25,501 nucleotides of DNA, taken from positions 1 through 25,501 of the forward strand of contig CAZYCR010000009.1 of assembly GCA_964645815.1 (NCBI GenBank), given 5' to 3'. Under the pieces are notes generated by a model. The model ran no database searches. It saw only the letters and a list, made by a program, of their open reading frames with translations, and was not told the origin of the DNA. This document shows positions 15,437-23,157 of the stretch, one piece after another. Source of the DNA: JAHISC01 sp964645815. Its GTDB lineage: Bacteria > Patescibacteriota > Patescibacteriia > UBA9934. A program made the translations under genes and the position numbers. Every line of letters starts with the position of its first letter. The first letter of the stretch is position 1.

Positions 15437-15739
15437 CCCTGTAGAGAAATTTTCAAATTATGTTCTATAATTACGTCCTTTTAAGCGAAAAAACCGGCAA
15501 GCTCTATATTGGAAACACCGGAAATTTAAGAAGACGTTTTTTGGAACATAATCAGGGTCAAAATAGATCAACTAAACTTGGGGTGCCGTGGGAACTAATT
15601 TATTACGAGGCATGTATAGATTTCGAAGACGCTATTCGTCGTGAGAGATACTTAAAGACAACACAAGGATTAAGACTTTTAAAAAGACGATTAAAGCAAT
15701 ATTTTTTCAAGAAAAAACATTGAAAATTCTTCTACAGGG
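15437..15739 (+). mobile_element. 303-bp GIY-YIG cassette with inverted terminal repeats and TATG target duplication
   Basis: The left end CCCTGTAGAGAAATTTTCAA (15437-15456) and right end TTGAAAATTCTTCTACAGGG (15720-15739) are inverted repeats matching at 18 of 20 positions; the two differences are an adjacent GA/AG swap. TATG directly flanks both ends (15433-15436 and 15740-15743), as expected for a 4-bp target duplication. Between the ends there is almost nothing but the GIY-YIG gene: its ATG is 3 bases after the left repeat and its TGA lies in the right repeat. The right TATG provides the ATG of murC. No transposase is present, so mobility may depend on the nuclease or on an enzyme elsewhere. 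Confidence 0.75.
15460..15723 (+). CDS. GIY-YIG nuclease domain protein
   Basis: 87 residues, a single-domain GIY-YIG protein of the UPF0213/YhbQ-like type. The paired motif is YVLLSE...LYIGNTGNLRRRF: Tyr5 and Tyr16-Ile-Gly carry the signature, an Arg cluster follows (Arg24-Arg26), and the expected catalytic Glu is in YYEA (Glu50). The C-terminal RRERYLKTTQG...LLKRRLKQYF is also typical. Members are small, common in Patescibacteria, and cut DNA in homing and repair enzymes of the wider superfamily; the role of this short type is not settled. It fills the 303-bp cassette end to end and probably shares a transcript with murC. Confidence 0.85.
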   Translation: MFYNYVLLSEKTGKLYIGNTGNLRRRFLEHNQGQNRSTKLGVPWELIYYEACIDFEDAIRRERYLKTTQGLRLLKRRLKQYFFKKKH

Positions 15740-15740
15740 T

Positions 15741-17078
15741 ATGATTCAAGCAAAAAATGTCCATATTATCGGTGTTGGAGGTATTGGAACTTCAGCTGTT
15801 GCCAAATGGTGGCATGACCAAGGTGCAGAAGTTTCTGGTTCTGATATGCACCCTTCGGCAATTATCGATGAGCTAGAAAAAATAGGGATAATAACTAAAA
15901 TCGGCCATTTTGCAGATAACGTTCCAAGTGAATGCGATCTGATTATTTATTCCCGAGCAGTACCGGAAACCAATGTTGAAAGACAAATAGCCTCCGAGCG
16001 TGGTTTGATCGAATGGTCCTATCCACAGTTTTTGGGTGAATTAGCGAAAACCAAAAAAACAATTGCCATCTCTGGAACCAACGGAAAAAGTACAACGACC
16101 GCAATGACGGCCAAGATTTTAATTGAAGCAGGATTTGATCCAACAGTTATTCTTGGTTCAAAAATGGTTGATCTGCCAGAAGGAAATCTTCGAATTGGAG
16201 CAGGTGATTGGTTTGTGGTCGAGGCTTGCGAGCACATGGCGAGCATGCTGAACATTGTGCCTCAGATTGCAGTGGTCACTAATATCGAAGAAGATCATCT
16301 GGATTTCTATAAAGACTTAGACGACATTCGCAATACTTTTGCCAAGTGGCTAAAGACTGCCGAGCAATTTGTCGTGTTAAACGCCAAAGATGAAGAATCA
16401 AACAAACTTACAGCAACAAATTTGCGCAAGTTTAATATTGAAAATCGTCAACTTGGTAACGGTCAACAAACATTTACTGTCAAAAGCCCTGGTACTGCCG
16501 CAAATGGCGCTGAGATTACTTTGCAGATTCCGGGAGCATTCAATGCGATGAATGCGGCAGCAGCGGCTACAGCGGCTTCGCTCGTGGGAATTGATTCAAA
16601 TACAATTTCAAAAGATTTGAAAGATTTTCGGGGCATTTGGCGTCGATTTGAACACGTTGGCAGTTGGCATGAGGCTGATATTTTCAGTGATTATGCTCAC
16701 CATCCAACCGCCATAAAAGGAACACTCGAAGCTTTTCGTGAGTTCTTCCCAGATCGTCGCTTGGTTGTTTGCTTTGAACCGCATCAACATTCTCGAACCC
16801 ATGAATTGTTCGACGAATTTGTTGAGTCATTTGATTTGGCCGACGTTTTGATTCTTTCCGAAGTCTACAGAGTTTCTGGTCGAACCGAAAAAGAATTCGA
16901 AGGTTCGAAAGATTTGGCCGAGAAAATCACCGAGCGCAACACTGTAGGGATAGTGAAATATGCAAAAGATCAGGGTGCGGCAGAAGATTTGTTGCGTGAT
17001 TTGGTGGAAGCGAACGATATTGTAGCGATCATGGGCGCTGGCACGATTGATAATTTAGCGCGAAAATTAGCAGATTAA
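15741..17078 (+). CDS. murC: UDP-N-acetylmuramate--L-alanine ligase
   Basis: 445 residues, normal Mur ligase length. MurC adds L-alanine to UDP-MurNAc using ATP in the cytoplasm, the first peptide step of peptidoglycan synthesis. The N-terminal Rossmann part reads VHIIGVGGIGTSAVA; the P-loop is SGTNGKSTTTAM (the usual HGKT is NGKS); VVTNIEEDHLDFY and FSDYAHHPTAI follow; the C-terminal domain has EPHQHSRT and GAGTI. ATG 15741 gives the normal MurC start; a longer reading from TTG 15720 adds only residues encoded by the cassette's inverted repeat. murB follows after 2 bases, so the two are co-expressed. Confidence 0.94.
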   Translation: MIQAKNVHIIGVGGIGTSAVAKWWHDQGAEVSGSDMHPSAIIDELEKIGIITKIGHFADNVPSECDLIIYSRAVPETNVERQIASERGLIEWSYPQFLGELAKTKKTIAISGTNGKSTTTAMTAKILIEAGFDPTVILGSKMVDLPEGNLRIGAGDWFVVEACEHMASMLNIVPQIAVVTNIEEDHLDFYKDLDDIRNTFAKWLKTAEQFVVLNAKDEESNKLTATNLRKFNIENRQLGNGQQTFTVKSPGTAANGAEITLQIPGAFNAMNAAAAATAASLVGIDSNTISKDLKDFRGIWRRFEHVGSWHEADIFSDYAHHPTAIKGTLEAFREFFPDRRLVVCFEPHQHSRTHELFDEFVESFDLADVLILSEVYRVSGRTEKEFEGSKDLAEKITERNTVGIVKYAKDQGAAEDLLRDLVEANDIVAIMGAGTIDNLARKLAD

Positions 17079-17080
17079 TT

Positions 17081-18046
17081 ATGGCCGATATTACTTCACA
17101 ACTTCAAGAAATTTTTGGCGAGCGCTTAAAGATCAATGAACCATTGGCCAAACATTTGAATTTCCGTCTTGGTGGGCCAGCTAAATGGTTTATTGAAGTT
17201 AAGTCGATTGAAGAATTGGAAGAGGCGATGGTTTTAGCTCAGGATAATGACGTGCCTGTCTTTATTCTTGGCGGTGGCTCAAATACTTTGGCGAGCGATG
17301 ATGGTTTTGCAGGTTTAGTTTTGAAGATAGCTTTGCGTCAGTTGAATATTGACGGCACAACAGTAACAGCCGAAGCTGGCGTGATTTCGGCAGCCATGGC
17401 TCGACAAACAGCTCTTGCCGGTCTTGCTGGTTTTGAATGGGCTGTTAGTTTGCCGGGTACAATCGGTGGAGCAGTTCGCGGCAATGCCGGCTGTTTTGGC
17501 GGTGAAACTTGGGATAATTTGGTCAGTGTTCAAGTTTTGCACGATGGTCAGGTGCTGACTATGAAAAAAGATGAGTTAGACTTTGGTTATCGCAATAGTA
17601 TTTTTAAGCACAATGACGACATTATTCTCAAAGCAACTTTTGAATTGAAAAAAGCTGATTCAGAAGAACTCGCTAAGAAATTAGAAGAAACTTTAGAAAA
17701 AAGAAAAACCTCACAGCCGACTCATGCCGGATCTGCCGGTTGTATGTTCAAAAATTTTGAATTTTCCAATGAGGAAGATCTGGAAAAATTAAAAGCTGAT
17801 ACCCAAATCCCAGAATCAATGTTGACAGCGAAAAGAATTTCGGCAGGCTGGTTAATAGATCAACTTGGTTTTAAAGGGAAGAAAGTTGGTGGCGCAATGG
17901 TCAGTGATGAACATGCCAACTTCTTGATAAATTTGGGTAATGCGACAGCTAGTGACATTGTTCAATTAATTTCGATGATCAAGACCGCTGCTCGTGATCG
18001 TTTTGGTATTCAGTTGGAAGAAGAAGTTCAGTACCTTGGTTTTTAA
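17081..18046 (+). CDS. murB: UDP-N-acetylenolpyruvoylglucosamine reductase
   Basis: 321 residues. MurB is a flavoenzyme that reduces UDP-enolpyruvyl-GlcNAc to UDP-MurNAc with NADPH, supplying MurC's substrate. FAD-binding motifs are LGGGSNTLASDDGF and LPGTIGGAVRGNAGCFGGE; substrate-side motifs are YRNSIFK, and AGSAGCMFKN, where the proton-donor position that is Ser in E. coli is Cys. LIDQLGFKGKKVGGAMVSDEHANFLIN and the tail are as expected for the family. It follows murC by 2 bases with no Shine-Dalgarno site, indicating coupling. The Cys variant is known in other MurB groups. Confidence 0.94.
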   Translation: MADITSQLQEIFGERLKINEPLAKHLNFRLGGPAKWFIEVKSIEELEEAMVLAQDNDVPVFILGGGSNTLASDDGFAGLVLKIALRQLNIDGTTVTAEAGVISAAMARQTALAGLAGFEWAVSLPGTIGGAVRGNAGCFGGETWDNLVSVQVLHDGQVLTMKKDELDFGYRNSIFKHNDDIILKATFELKKADSEELAKKLEETLEKRKTSQPTHAGSAGCMFKNFEFSNEEDLEKLKADTQIPESMLTAKRISAGWLIDQLGFKGKKVGGAMVSDEHANFLINLGNATASDIVQLISMIKTAARDRFGIQLEEEVQYLGF

Positions 18047-18061
18047 ATTACAACTAACTCA

Positions 18062-18067
18062 CATAAT
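18062..18067 (+). promoter_or_regulatory. -10 box of hpf
   Basis: CATAAT ends 8 bases before the hpf ATG. No clear -35 at the right spacing and no TGN extension, so the call is weak, but the geometry fits the other leaderless starts. Confidence 0.35.
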
Positions 18068-18075
18068 TTTTACAT

Positions 18076-18438
18076 ATGCGCATTGCAGAATTTCAAGGAA
18101 CAAATCTTGAACTCACCGACGCCATCAAAAAATACGTCGATGATAAATTAGCCGGCGTTGCCAAACTCACAGAAAAATTTGAACCGTGTGATGTGCGTGT
18201 TGAAGTCGGTAAAACAAAAACTTCACAACAGAAAGGTGAAGTTTTCCGCGCTGAATTTAACTTAACCATTCCTGGTGTTGTCTTACGCTCAGAGGCTGTA
18301 AAGGATGATCTTTACGCAGCTATCGACGAAGCTTCAGATGAATTAAAGCGCCAAGTTAAGCGCTATAAGGAGAAGTTGCAAGACGCAGACAGGGTTCAAA
18401 TGGAAACAAGCATTTTTGAACACGAAGAAGAATTCTAG
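18076..18438 (+). CDS. hpf: Ribosome hibernation promoting factor, short form
   Basis: 120 residues. HPF/YfiA proteins bind the 30S decoding region and silence ribosomes during starvation. The beta-alpha-beta core is visible: GTNLELTDAIKKYVDDKLAGVAKL, CDVRVEVGKT, FRAEFNLTIPG, and LYAAIDEASDELKRQVKRYKEKL. It lacks the extra C-terminal dimerisation domain of long HPF. The acidic tail (FEHEEEF) is short. hpf next to secA is also seen in Firmicutes such as Bacillus. A terminator follows, so secA is expressed separately. Confidence 0.9.
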   Translation: MRIAEFQGTNLELTDAIKKYVDDKLAGVAKLTEKFEPCDVRVEVGKTKTSQQKGEVFRAEFNLTIPGVVLRSEAVKDDLYAAIDEASDELKRQVKRYKEKLQDADRVQMETSIFEHEEEF

Positions 18439-18447
18439 AAAAATGGT

Positions 18448-18476
18448 CAAAACCTGGTAAAAATCGCCAGGTTTTG
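18448..18476 (+). terminator. Terminator after hpf
   Basis: A 10-bp stem, CAAAACCTGG (18448-18457) with CCAGGTTTTG (18467-18476), and a 9-base loop. T residues occur in and after the 3' arm. Confidence 0.75.
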
Positions 18477-18491
18477 TGTTCCTTCAAAAAC

Positions 18492-18520
18492 TTGAAAAAA
18501 TTGCTGATTTCAGGCACAAT
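18492..18520 (+). promoter_or_regulatory. secA promoter
   Basis: TTGAAA (18492-18497) is spaced exactly 17 bases from CACAAT (18515-18520). The -10 ends 9 bases before ATG 18530, which favours that start over the ATG at 18476 inside the hpf terminator. Confidence 0.65.
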
Positions 18521-18529
18521 GCCTCCATT

Positions 18530-21316
18530 ATGACAAAATTTCTTCATCTCATTTTTGGTGACCCAACTAAAAAAGTTTTAGCTGAACTCAGTGAACTTGC
18601 TGCGGGTGTTAATGCTTTGGAAGACTCAATCATCAGCTTGAGCGATGCTGAACTAAAAGCAAAGACCCTCGAATTTCAAGAGAGACTCAAAAACGGACAA
18701 ACTCTCGATGATATTGCGCCTGAAGCGTTCGCTGTGGTGAGAGAGGCGGCCAAAAGAACTCTGAAGCAACGTCATTTTGATGTGCAGTTGATGGGTGGTT
18801 TTGTTTTGCATCAGGGAAAAATTGCAGAAATGAGAACCGGTGAAGGTAAAACTTTGACTTCAACTTTAGCGATTTATTTAAATGCTTTGGAAGGTAAAGG
18901 TGTGCACGTGGTAACTGTTAACGATTACTTGGCAAAACGTGACGCTGTCTGGATGGGTCAAGTTTATCATTTTCTAGGTCTATCCGTTGGTTGTATTCAG
19001 CAAGAAAACGGCTATCTTTATGATGAAGAATTTAAGGCTGAGCCAGCAGAAGATGAAGAGCGCGATGAAACCGGGTCGTTTAAAGTTCAAATGGATTTTT
19101 TACGTCCGGCTAACCGTAAAGCTGCTTATGATGCCGACATCACTTACGGAACGAATAATCAATTTGGTTTTGATTATTTGCGCGATAACATGGCAACTCA
19201 GGCTGACCAAATGGTTCAACGCGAACTTAATTTTGCAATTGTCGACGAAATCGACTCGATTTTGATTGATGAAGCCAGAACACCGCTTATTATTTCCGCT
19301 CCAGCCGAAGAGTCAGCTGACTTGTATTATAAATTTGCTGCGATTGTTAAAGATTTGAAAGAAAATGTCGACTACAATATTGATGAAAAAATGCGTGTCG
19401 CTACTTTTTCCGACGAAGGTATTAACAAGATCGAAAAGAAACTGGGCGTTGATAATTTGTACACCAGCGGTGGTTTGCAACTAGTGCATCACGCCGAGCA
19501 AGCGCTTAAGGCTGAGGCTGTCTTTCATAAAGATAAAGATTATGTCGTCCAAGACGGTGAGGTGAAAATTGTTGATGAGTTCACTGGCCGCATTATGGAA
19601 GGTCGTCGTTACAGCGAAGGAACTCACCAGGCGATCGAGGCTAAAGAAGGCGTTGAAATTAAACGTGAAAGCAGAACTCTGGCGACAATTACTTTCCAGA
19701 ATTATTTCCGCATGTATAAAAAACTTTCTGGTATGACTGGTACAGCGGCGACAGAGGCGGAAGAATTCATGAAAATTTATGATTTGGATGTTGTTGAAAT
19801 TCCAACCAATAAACCTATTGCCCGTGTTGATTTACCTGATCGAATTTATAAGAACGAGCGCGGTAAGTGGCTTTCTATTGTTGATGAAGTCAAAGCATTG
19901 CAAGAAAAGGGCCAGCCAGTTTTGATTGGTACGGTTTCCATTGAAAAGAACGAGTTTTTAAGTGAATTGTTAACAGCCGCTGGAGTTAAACACGAGGTTT
20001 TGAACGCAAAAAACCACGAAGGTGAAGCGCAGATTGTGGCGCAGGCCGGTCGTTCTGGATCAGTGACAGTAGCAACAAACATGGCCGGTCGAGGTGTGGA
20101 CATTGTGCTTGGTGGTAATCCAACGACCAAAGAAAGCCAAGAAGCAGTGAAAAATTTCGGTGGTTTGCATGTGATTGGTACTGATCGTCATGAATCTCGC
20201 CGGATTGATAACCAGCTCCGTGGACGATCTGGTCGTCAGGGTGATCCAGGTTCAACTCAATTTTACGTTTCAACCGAAGATGACTTGATGCGCATCTTTG
20301 GTTCGGAAAGAGTTCAAAAGATGATGGAGACCTTGAAATTAGATGAAAAAACTCCGATTGAAAGCAAAATGATTACAAATGCTTTGGAGAAAGCTCAGCA
20401 GCGAGTTGAAGGCAGAAACTTCGACACTCGAAAACATGTCTTGGAGTATGACGATGTTTTGAACAAACATCGAACCGCTATTTACGATCGTCGTCGAGCA
20501 ATTTTACTCAATGATCAGTTTAATGCTCAAGAAGAAATCACAAGTATGGTTGAAGCTGAAGTGGAGCGAGTGATTTTGTTCCACACCAGTGATGACCATC
20601 AAGAAGTTCCAAACGAATTCAAAGAGAAGAAAGAAAAAACTGATTGGGACCCAAAGGAGATCGTTGAAACTTTACGCACGATCATGCCGATCTCTTCTGA
20701 ATTAGAACAAATTGTGCGTGAAACTTTTACCACTGTTTCAAAAGACAAGGAACGTTTAGCGATTCAGCGAACGACTGTGATTGAAGCCTTCATGGCAGTT
20801 TTTAAGGACCGTCTGGCGCAACTCAACGAGGCTTTTGAAGATAAAGAACGACTGCGCAAATTGGAGCGAATAATTTTGTTACGAACCATCGACAACGCTT
20901 GGATCAGTCACTTGGATACAATGACTTATTTGCGCCGATCAATTGGTTTACAAGGATACGGACAGCGTGATCCGTTGGTTGAATACAAACGTGAAGCCTA
21001 TGATTTGTTCAATTTGTTGCAACTCAATATTGAAAAAGAGGTTGTTTACAATGTCATGAAAATTTTGGAGCAATCAGCAGCAGCTCAGCAGGCAATTGCC
21101 ATGGCGCCAAGTATCATTGAGCGGGCTAAATTGCATTATTCTGGTGCAAAGAAAACGATGGATAAAGCGGAGGCTGTGGCAGAAGCTAAAGAAGCAGGGA
21201 AATCACGCCAAGCGGCAGCAACACTGATTAAAAATGCAACTTTTGACAATGTTGGTCGAAATGATTTATGTCCGTGTGGTTCTGGAAAGAAATTTAAAAA
21301 GTGCCACGGCGCCTAA
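18530..21316 (+). CDS. secA: Preprotein translocase ATPase SecA
   Basis: 928 residues. SecA drives secretory proteins through SecYEG using ATP. Parts in order: Walker A MRTGEGKT (101-108), TVNDYLAKRDA, TYGTNNQFGFDYLRDNM, DEAD-like VDEIDSILIDEARTPLIIS, the preprotein-binding region, SGMTGTA, NMAGRGVDIVLGG, GRSGRQGDPG, and a C-terminal SEC-C zinc motif (CPCGSGKKFKKCHG). About 35 extra residues, mostly acidic (roughly 159-193), interrupt the spot where most SecAs read straight from VGCI into the AAY-DxTYGTNN segment. Start chosen at 18530 because the upstream frame lies in a terminator and promoter. The surface protein and lipoprotein in this window would be clients. Confidence 0.97.
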   Translation: MTKFLHLIFGDPTKKVLAELSELAAGVNALEDSIISLSDAELKAKTLEFQERLKNGQTLDDIAPEAFAVVREAAKRTLKQRHFDVQLMGGFVLHQGKIAEMRTGEGKTLTSTLAIYLNALEGKGVHVVTVNDYLAKRDAVWMGQVYHFLGLSVGCIQQENGYLYDEEFKAEPAEDEERDETGSFKVQMDFLRPANRKAAYDADITYGTNNQFGFDYLRDNMATQADQMVQRELNFAIVDEIDSILIDEARTPLIISAPAEESADLYYKFAAIVKDLKENVDYNIDEKMRVATFSDEGINKIEKKLGVDNLYTSGGLQLVHHAEQALKAEAVFHKDKDYVVQDGEVKIVDEFTGRIMEGRRYSEGTHQAIEAKEGVEIKRESRTLATITFQNYFRMYKKLSGMTGTAATEAEEFMKIYDLDVVEIPTNKPIARVDLPDRIYKNERGKWLSIVDEVKALQEKGQPVLIGTVSIEKNEFLSELLTAAGVKHEVLNAKNHEGEAQIVAQAGRSGSVTVATNMAGRGVDIVLGGNPTTKESQEAVKNFGGLHVIGTDRHESRRIDNQLRGRSGRQGDPGSTQFYVSTEDDLMRIFGSERVQKMMETLKLDEKTPIESKMITNALEKAQQRVEGRNFDTRKHVLEYDDVLNKHRTAIYDRRRAILLNDQFNAQEEITSMVEAEVERVILFHTSDDHQEVPNEFKEKKEKTDWDPKEIVETLRTIMPISSELEQIVRETFTTVSKDKERLAIQRTTVIEAFMAVFKDRLAQLNEAFEDKERLRKLERIILLRTIDNAWISHLDTMTYLRRSIGLQGYGQRDPLVEYKREAYDLFNLLQLNIEKEVVYNVMKILEQSAAAQQAIAMAPSIIERAKLHYSGAKKTMDKAEAVAEAKEAGKSRQAAATLIKNATFDNVGRNDLCPCGSGKKFKKCHGA

Positions 21317-21366
21317 ATAAACGGAAAAGCCGGTCGCAATCCACGAGGGATCATGAATAATTGTGT

Positions 21367-21570
21367 ATGATCAAACCAGGTCTCTATAAGCACTTTAAAG
21401 GAGGAATTTATGAGGTTTTGGGCGTGGCCAAACACAGCGAAACTTTGGAAGATTTGGTTGTCTATCGGCATCTCGATAATGGAGAGTTGTGGGTGCGCCC
21501 AACGGCTATGTTTGATGAAATGGTAGAAGTGGATGGCCAATTAGTAAAAAGATTTCAAGAACAATTATGA
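21367..21570 (+). CDS. DUF1653 family protein
   Basis: 67 residues. The pattern is that of DUF1653: KPGLYKHFKGGIYEVLGVAKHSETLEDLVVYRHL, GELWVRPTAMFDEMV, ending near KRFQ. The family is widespread and small; its function is not known, and the fold is likely an SH3-like beta barrel. ATG 21367 is preferred over TTG 21361 because an AATAAT -10 ends 5 bases before it. Its stop overlaps the next start (ATGA at 21567-21570), so the flavoprotein gene is coupled to it. Confidence 0.85.
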   Translation: MIKPGLYKHFKGGIYEVLGVAKHSETLEDLVVYRHLDNGELWVRPTAMFDEMVEVDGQLVKRFQEQL

Positions 21571-22832
21571 AAGAATACGATGTTGTTATTGTTGGAGCGA
21601 GTTTTTCGGGTTTAAGTTTAGCGCATCATCTGCCAAAAAATCTGCGTGTCTTGGTTGTTGACGCCAAACCGGCGGCGGGTTCGACCGTAGAATCAACCGG
21701 ACTCATTACCACTAAAACCTACGAGGAGTTCAAATCATTTTTTGATATTGATAGTTTTATTACCAATAGTATTTCTTCAATCTGCGTTGTTGCTTCAAAT
21801 TTCGATGATTTTTTTGTCTCATCTGTTGATACGCCCTGGATTTATCAAACTGATACAAAAGGTTTAGTTAATGCTTTGGCCGTAACTGTACCAAATAACG
21901 TCGAAGTCCTAACTCAAACTGTTTTTCTGGGACTGGCTGACAATGATTCAACAAAAGTTAGAATCAAAACAAATGGTTCGAGCGAAGAAATTATTAAAAC
22001 TACATTCCTTGTTGGTGCGGACGGTTCACATTCAAAAGTGGCAACAGAAGTCGGTCTCGATCGCAATCATCGATTTTTATTTGGTTATGAGCAGGTTTTC
22101 TTTGGCGAAGTAAAACTTGGAGAAAATCCGGCAGAAACAATTTATCATTTTTGGTTTGGAGAATTTTCACTGGGTTATGGTGGCTGGTTGTCGCCAACAG
22201 TGGTTGATGGCAAACCTGCTTTTCGAGTTGGTCTAGCAAAACTTGAAAAGGATAGAGGTCAAGCTAAAGAATTAACCAAAAAATTTCTCCAAATTTTGGT
22301 CGACAAAGGCTATGTTGAAGTTGAAGGTGAAATTGACAAACCCGGTTATCTTTTTGGCAGCCTAATTCCAATTAATGGAACAAGGGAAAATCTAGTTAAA
22401 GATAATGTTGTTTTAATTGGTGATGCTGCCGGTTTTTGTGGAGCCTTTGCAGCTGATGGTATCAAAGGAGCAATTATCTCAGGCAGAGTCGCCGCTGACT
22501 TAATCGAGCGTGCCGTTAGTGGGCAAAAATTTTCTTCTAAAGATCTACTTTCGGCCATGAATAGTAATGGCGGTTTGATTGAGTATTATAAGAAGCAAGT
22601 TCGTTATCGTTTGATTTGGGATTTGATGAAGAGCAATAGAACCTTCCGAGCTATGTTTGATATCATCAAATCAGAACAGAATGATTTTTTGAACCAATTT
22701 TGCGACAGTAAAGATAAACGCCGGAGTCTTACACGAACAGTCTTTAAAATTAAGTATCTGCCGAAGTTATTTAAATACAGTTTGTATATTGTGCTTGATA
22801 TTTTTAAAAGACGAACTCCCTCGCACAACTAG
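21567..22832 (+). CDS. FAD-dependent oxidoreductase of the geranylgeranyl-reductase-like group
   Basis: 421 residues. The N-terminal dinucleotide fold reads YDVVIVGASFSGLSLAHHL (4-22), with the usual GxGxxG third Gly position changed (GASFSG). LVGADGSHSKVA is the second flavin motif and VVLIGDAAGFCGAFAADGIKGAI the third, which contacts the FAD. A YFGSLIP-like segment precedes it. This order fits the group containing geranylgeranyl reductases and related para-hydroxybenzoate-hydroxylase-fold enzymes. The C-terminal part (about 345-421), basic and helical, may touch the membrane. Substrate could be an isoprenoid chain or another lipid; this is not decidable here. Translation is coupled to the DUF1653 gene by a 4-base overlap. 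Confidence 0.8.
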   Translation: MKEYDVVIVGASFSGLSLAHHLPKNLRVLVVDAKPAAGSTVESTGLITTKTYEEFKSFFDIDSFITNSISSICVVASNFDDFFVSSVDTPWIYQTDTKGLVNALAVTVPNNVEVLTQTVFLGLADNDSTKVRIKTNGSSEEIIKTTFLVGADGSHSKVATEVGLDRNHRFLFGYEQVFFGEVKLGENPAETIYHFWFGEFSLGYGGWLSPTVVDGKPAFRVGLAKLEKDRGQAKELTKKFLQILVDKGYVEVEGEIDKPGYLFGSLIPINGTRENLVKDNVVLIGDAAGFCGAFAADGIKGAIISGRVAADLIERAVSGQKFSSKDLLSAMNSNGGLIEYYKKQVRYRLIWDLMKSNRTFRAMFDIIKSEQNDFLNQFCDSKDKRRSLTRTVFKIKYLPKLFKYSLYIVLDIFKRRTPSHN

Positions 22833-22843
22833 CGTGGAGGGAG
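22816..22843 (-). terminator. Terminator of the leftward 64-residue gene
   Basis: On the minus strand CTCCCTC and GAGGGAG arms pair, with an inner CGC/GCG pair and a small bulge, followed by TTCGTCTTTT. The hairpin overlaps the end of the convergent flavoprotein gene. Confidence 0.55.
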
Positions 22844-22871
22844 TGAGGGCTCGATGATGACGAGGCGTCGA

Positions 22872-23066
22872 TCAGGCGAAGAACTGGGGCGTCTCGATCT
22901 CGTCGATGCCCGACTTGACGGGACGGTCGAAGATGTCGAAACCGTTGGTGACATCGTCGCGTCCTTCAAGCCGTTTCGTCGCACGACGCTGACCGTCGGT
23001 CATGCCGAAGAAGATGGGCGTTGGGTGGGAGTGGATCTCACCGGACGAATCGATGCTGAAGAGCAT
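22872..23066 (-). CDS. Small 64-residue protein, unknown, with Shine-Dalgarno and C-ending codons
   Basis: No family recognised. It is polar, with His12, His14 and a C-terminal FDIFDRPVKSGIDEIETPQFF. The ATG at 23066 is chosen because AAGGAG (23076-23081 on the minus strand) lies 9 bases upstream. An ATG at 23123 in the same frame overlaps the -10 box and cannot be on the transcript. All seven Phe codons are TTC and all six Ile codons are ATC, unlike the neighbouring genes. With its own promoter and terminator it is a complete, compact transcription unit. The plus-strand frame here is a shadow. Codon choice and the ribosome site suggest high expression or foreign origin. Confidence 0.7.
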   Translation of the reverse strand: MLFSIDSSGEIHSHPTPIFFGMTDGQRRATKRLEGRDDVTNGFDIFDRPVKSGIDEIETPQFFA

Positions 23067-23118
23067 GAGGCTGGACTCCTTGGAGGTTCGGACTGTGGGC
23101 AAAATAACTTGCGGCCGC

Positions 23119-23147
23119 AGCATATCAGAGTAAAATATTTTTGTAAA
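23119..23147 (-). promoter_or_regulatory. Strong promoter of the leftward small gene
   Basis: On the minus strand TTTACA (23142-23147) is spaced 17 bases from TATGCT (23119-23124), which is preceded by TG-A (an extended -10). Predicted start near 23112, leaving a leader of about 46 bases. Confidence 0.65.
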
Positions 23148-23157
23148 GTGTACAACT

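Noticed and set aside
18476..18529. Longer SecA start at 18476
   Set aside because: That ATG is in the hpf terminator stem and upstream of the secA promoter; SecA normally starts at a position matching 18530.
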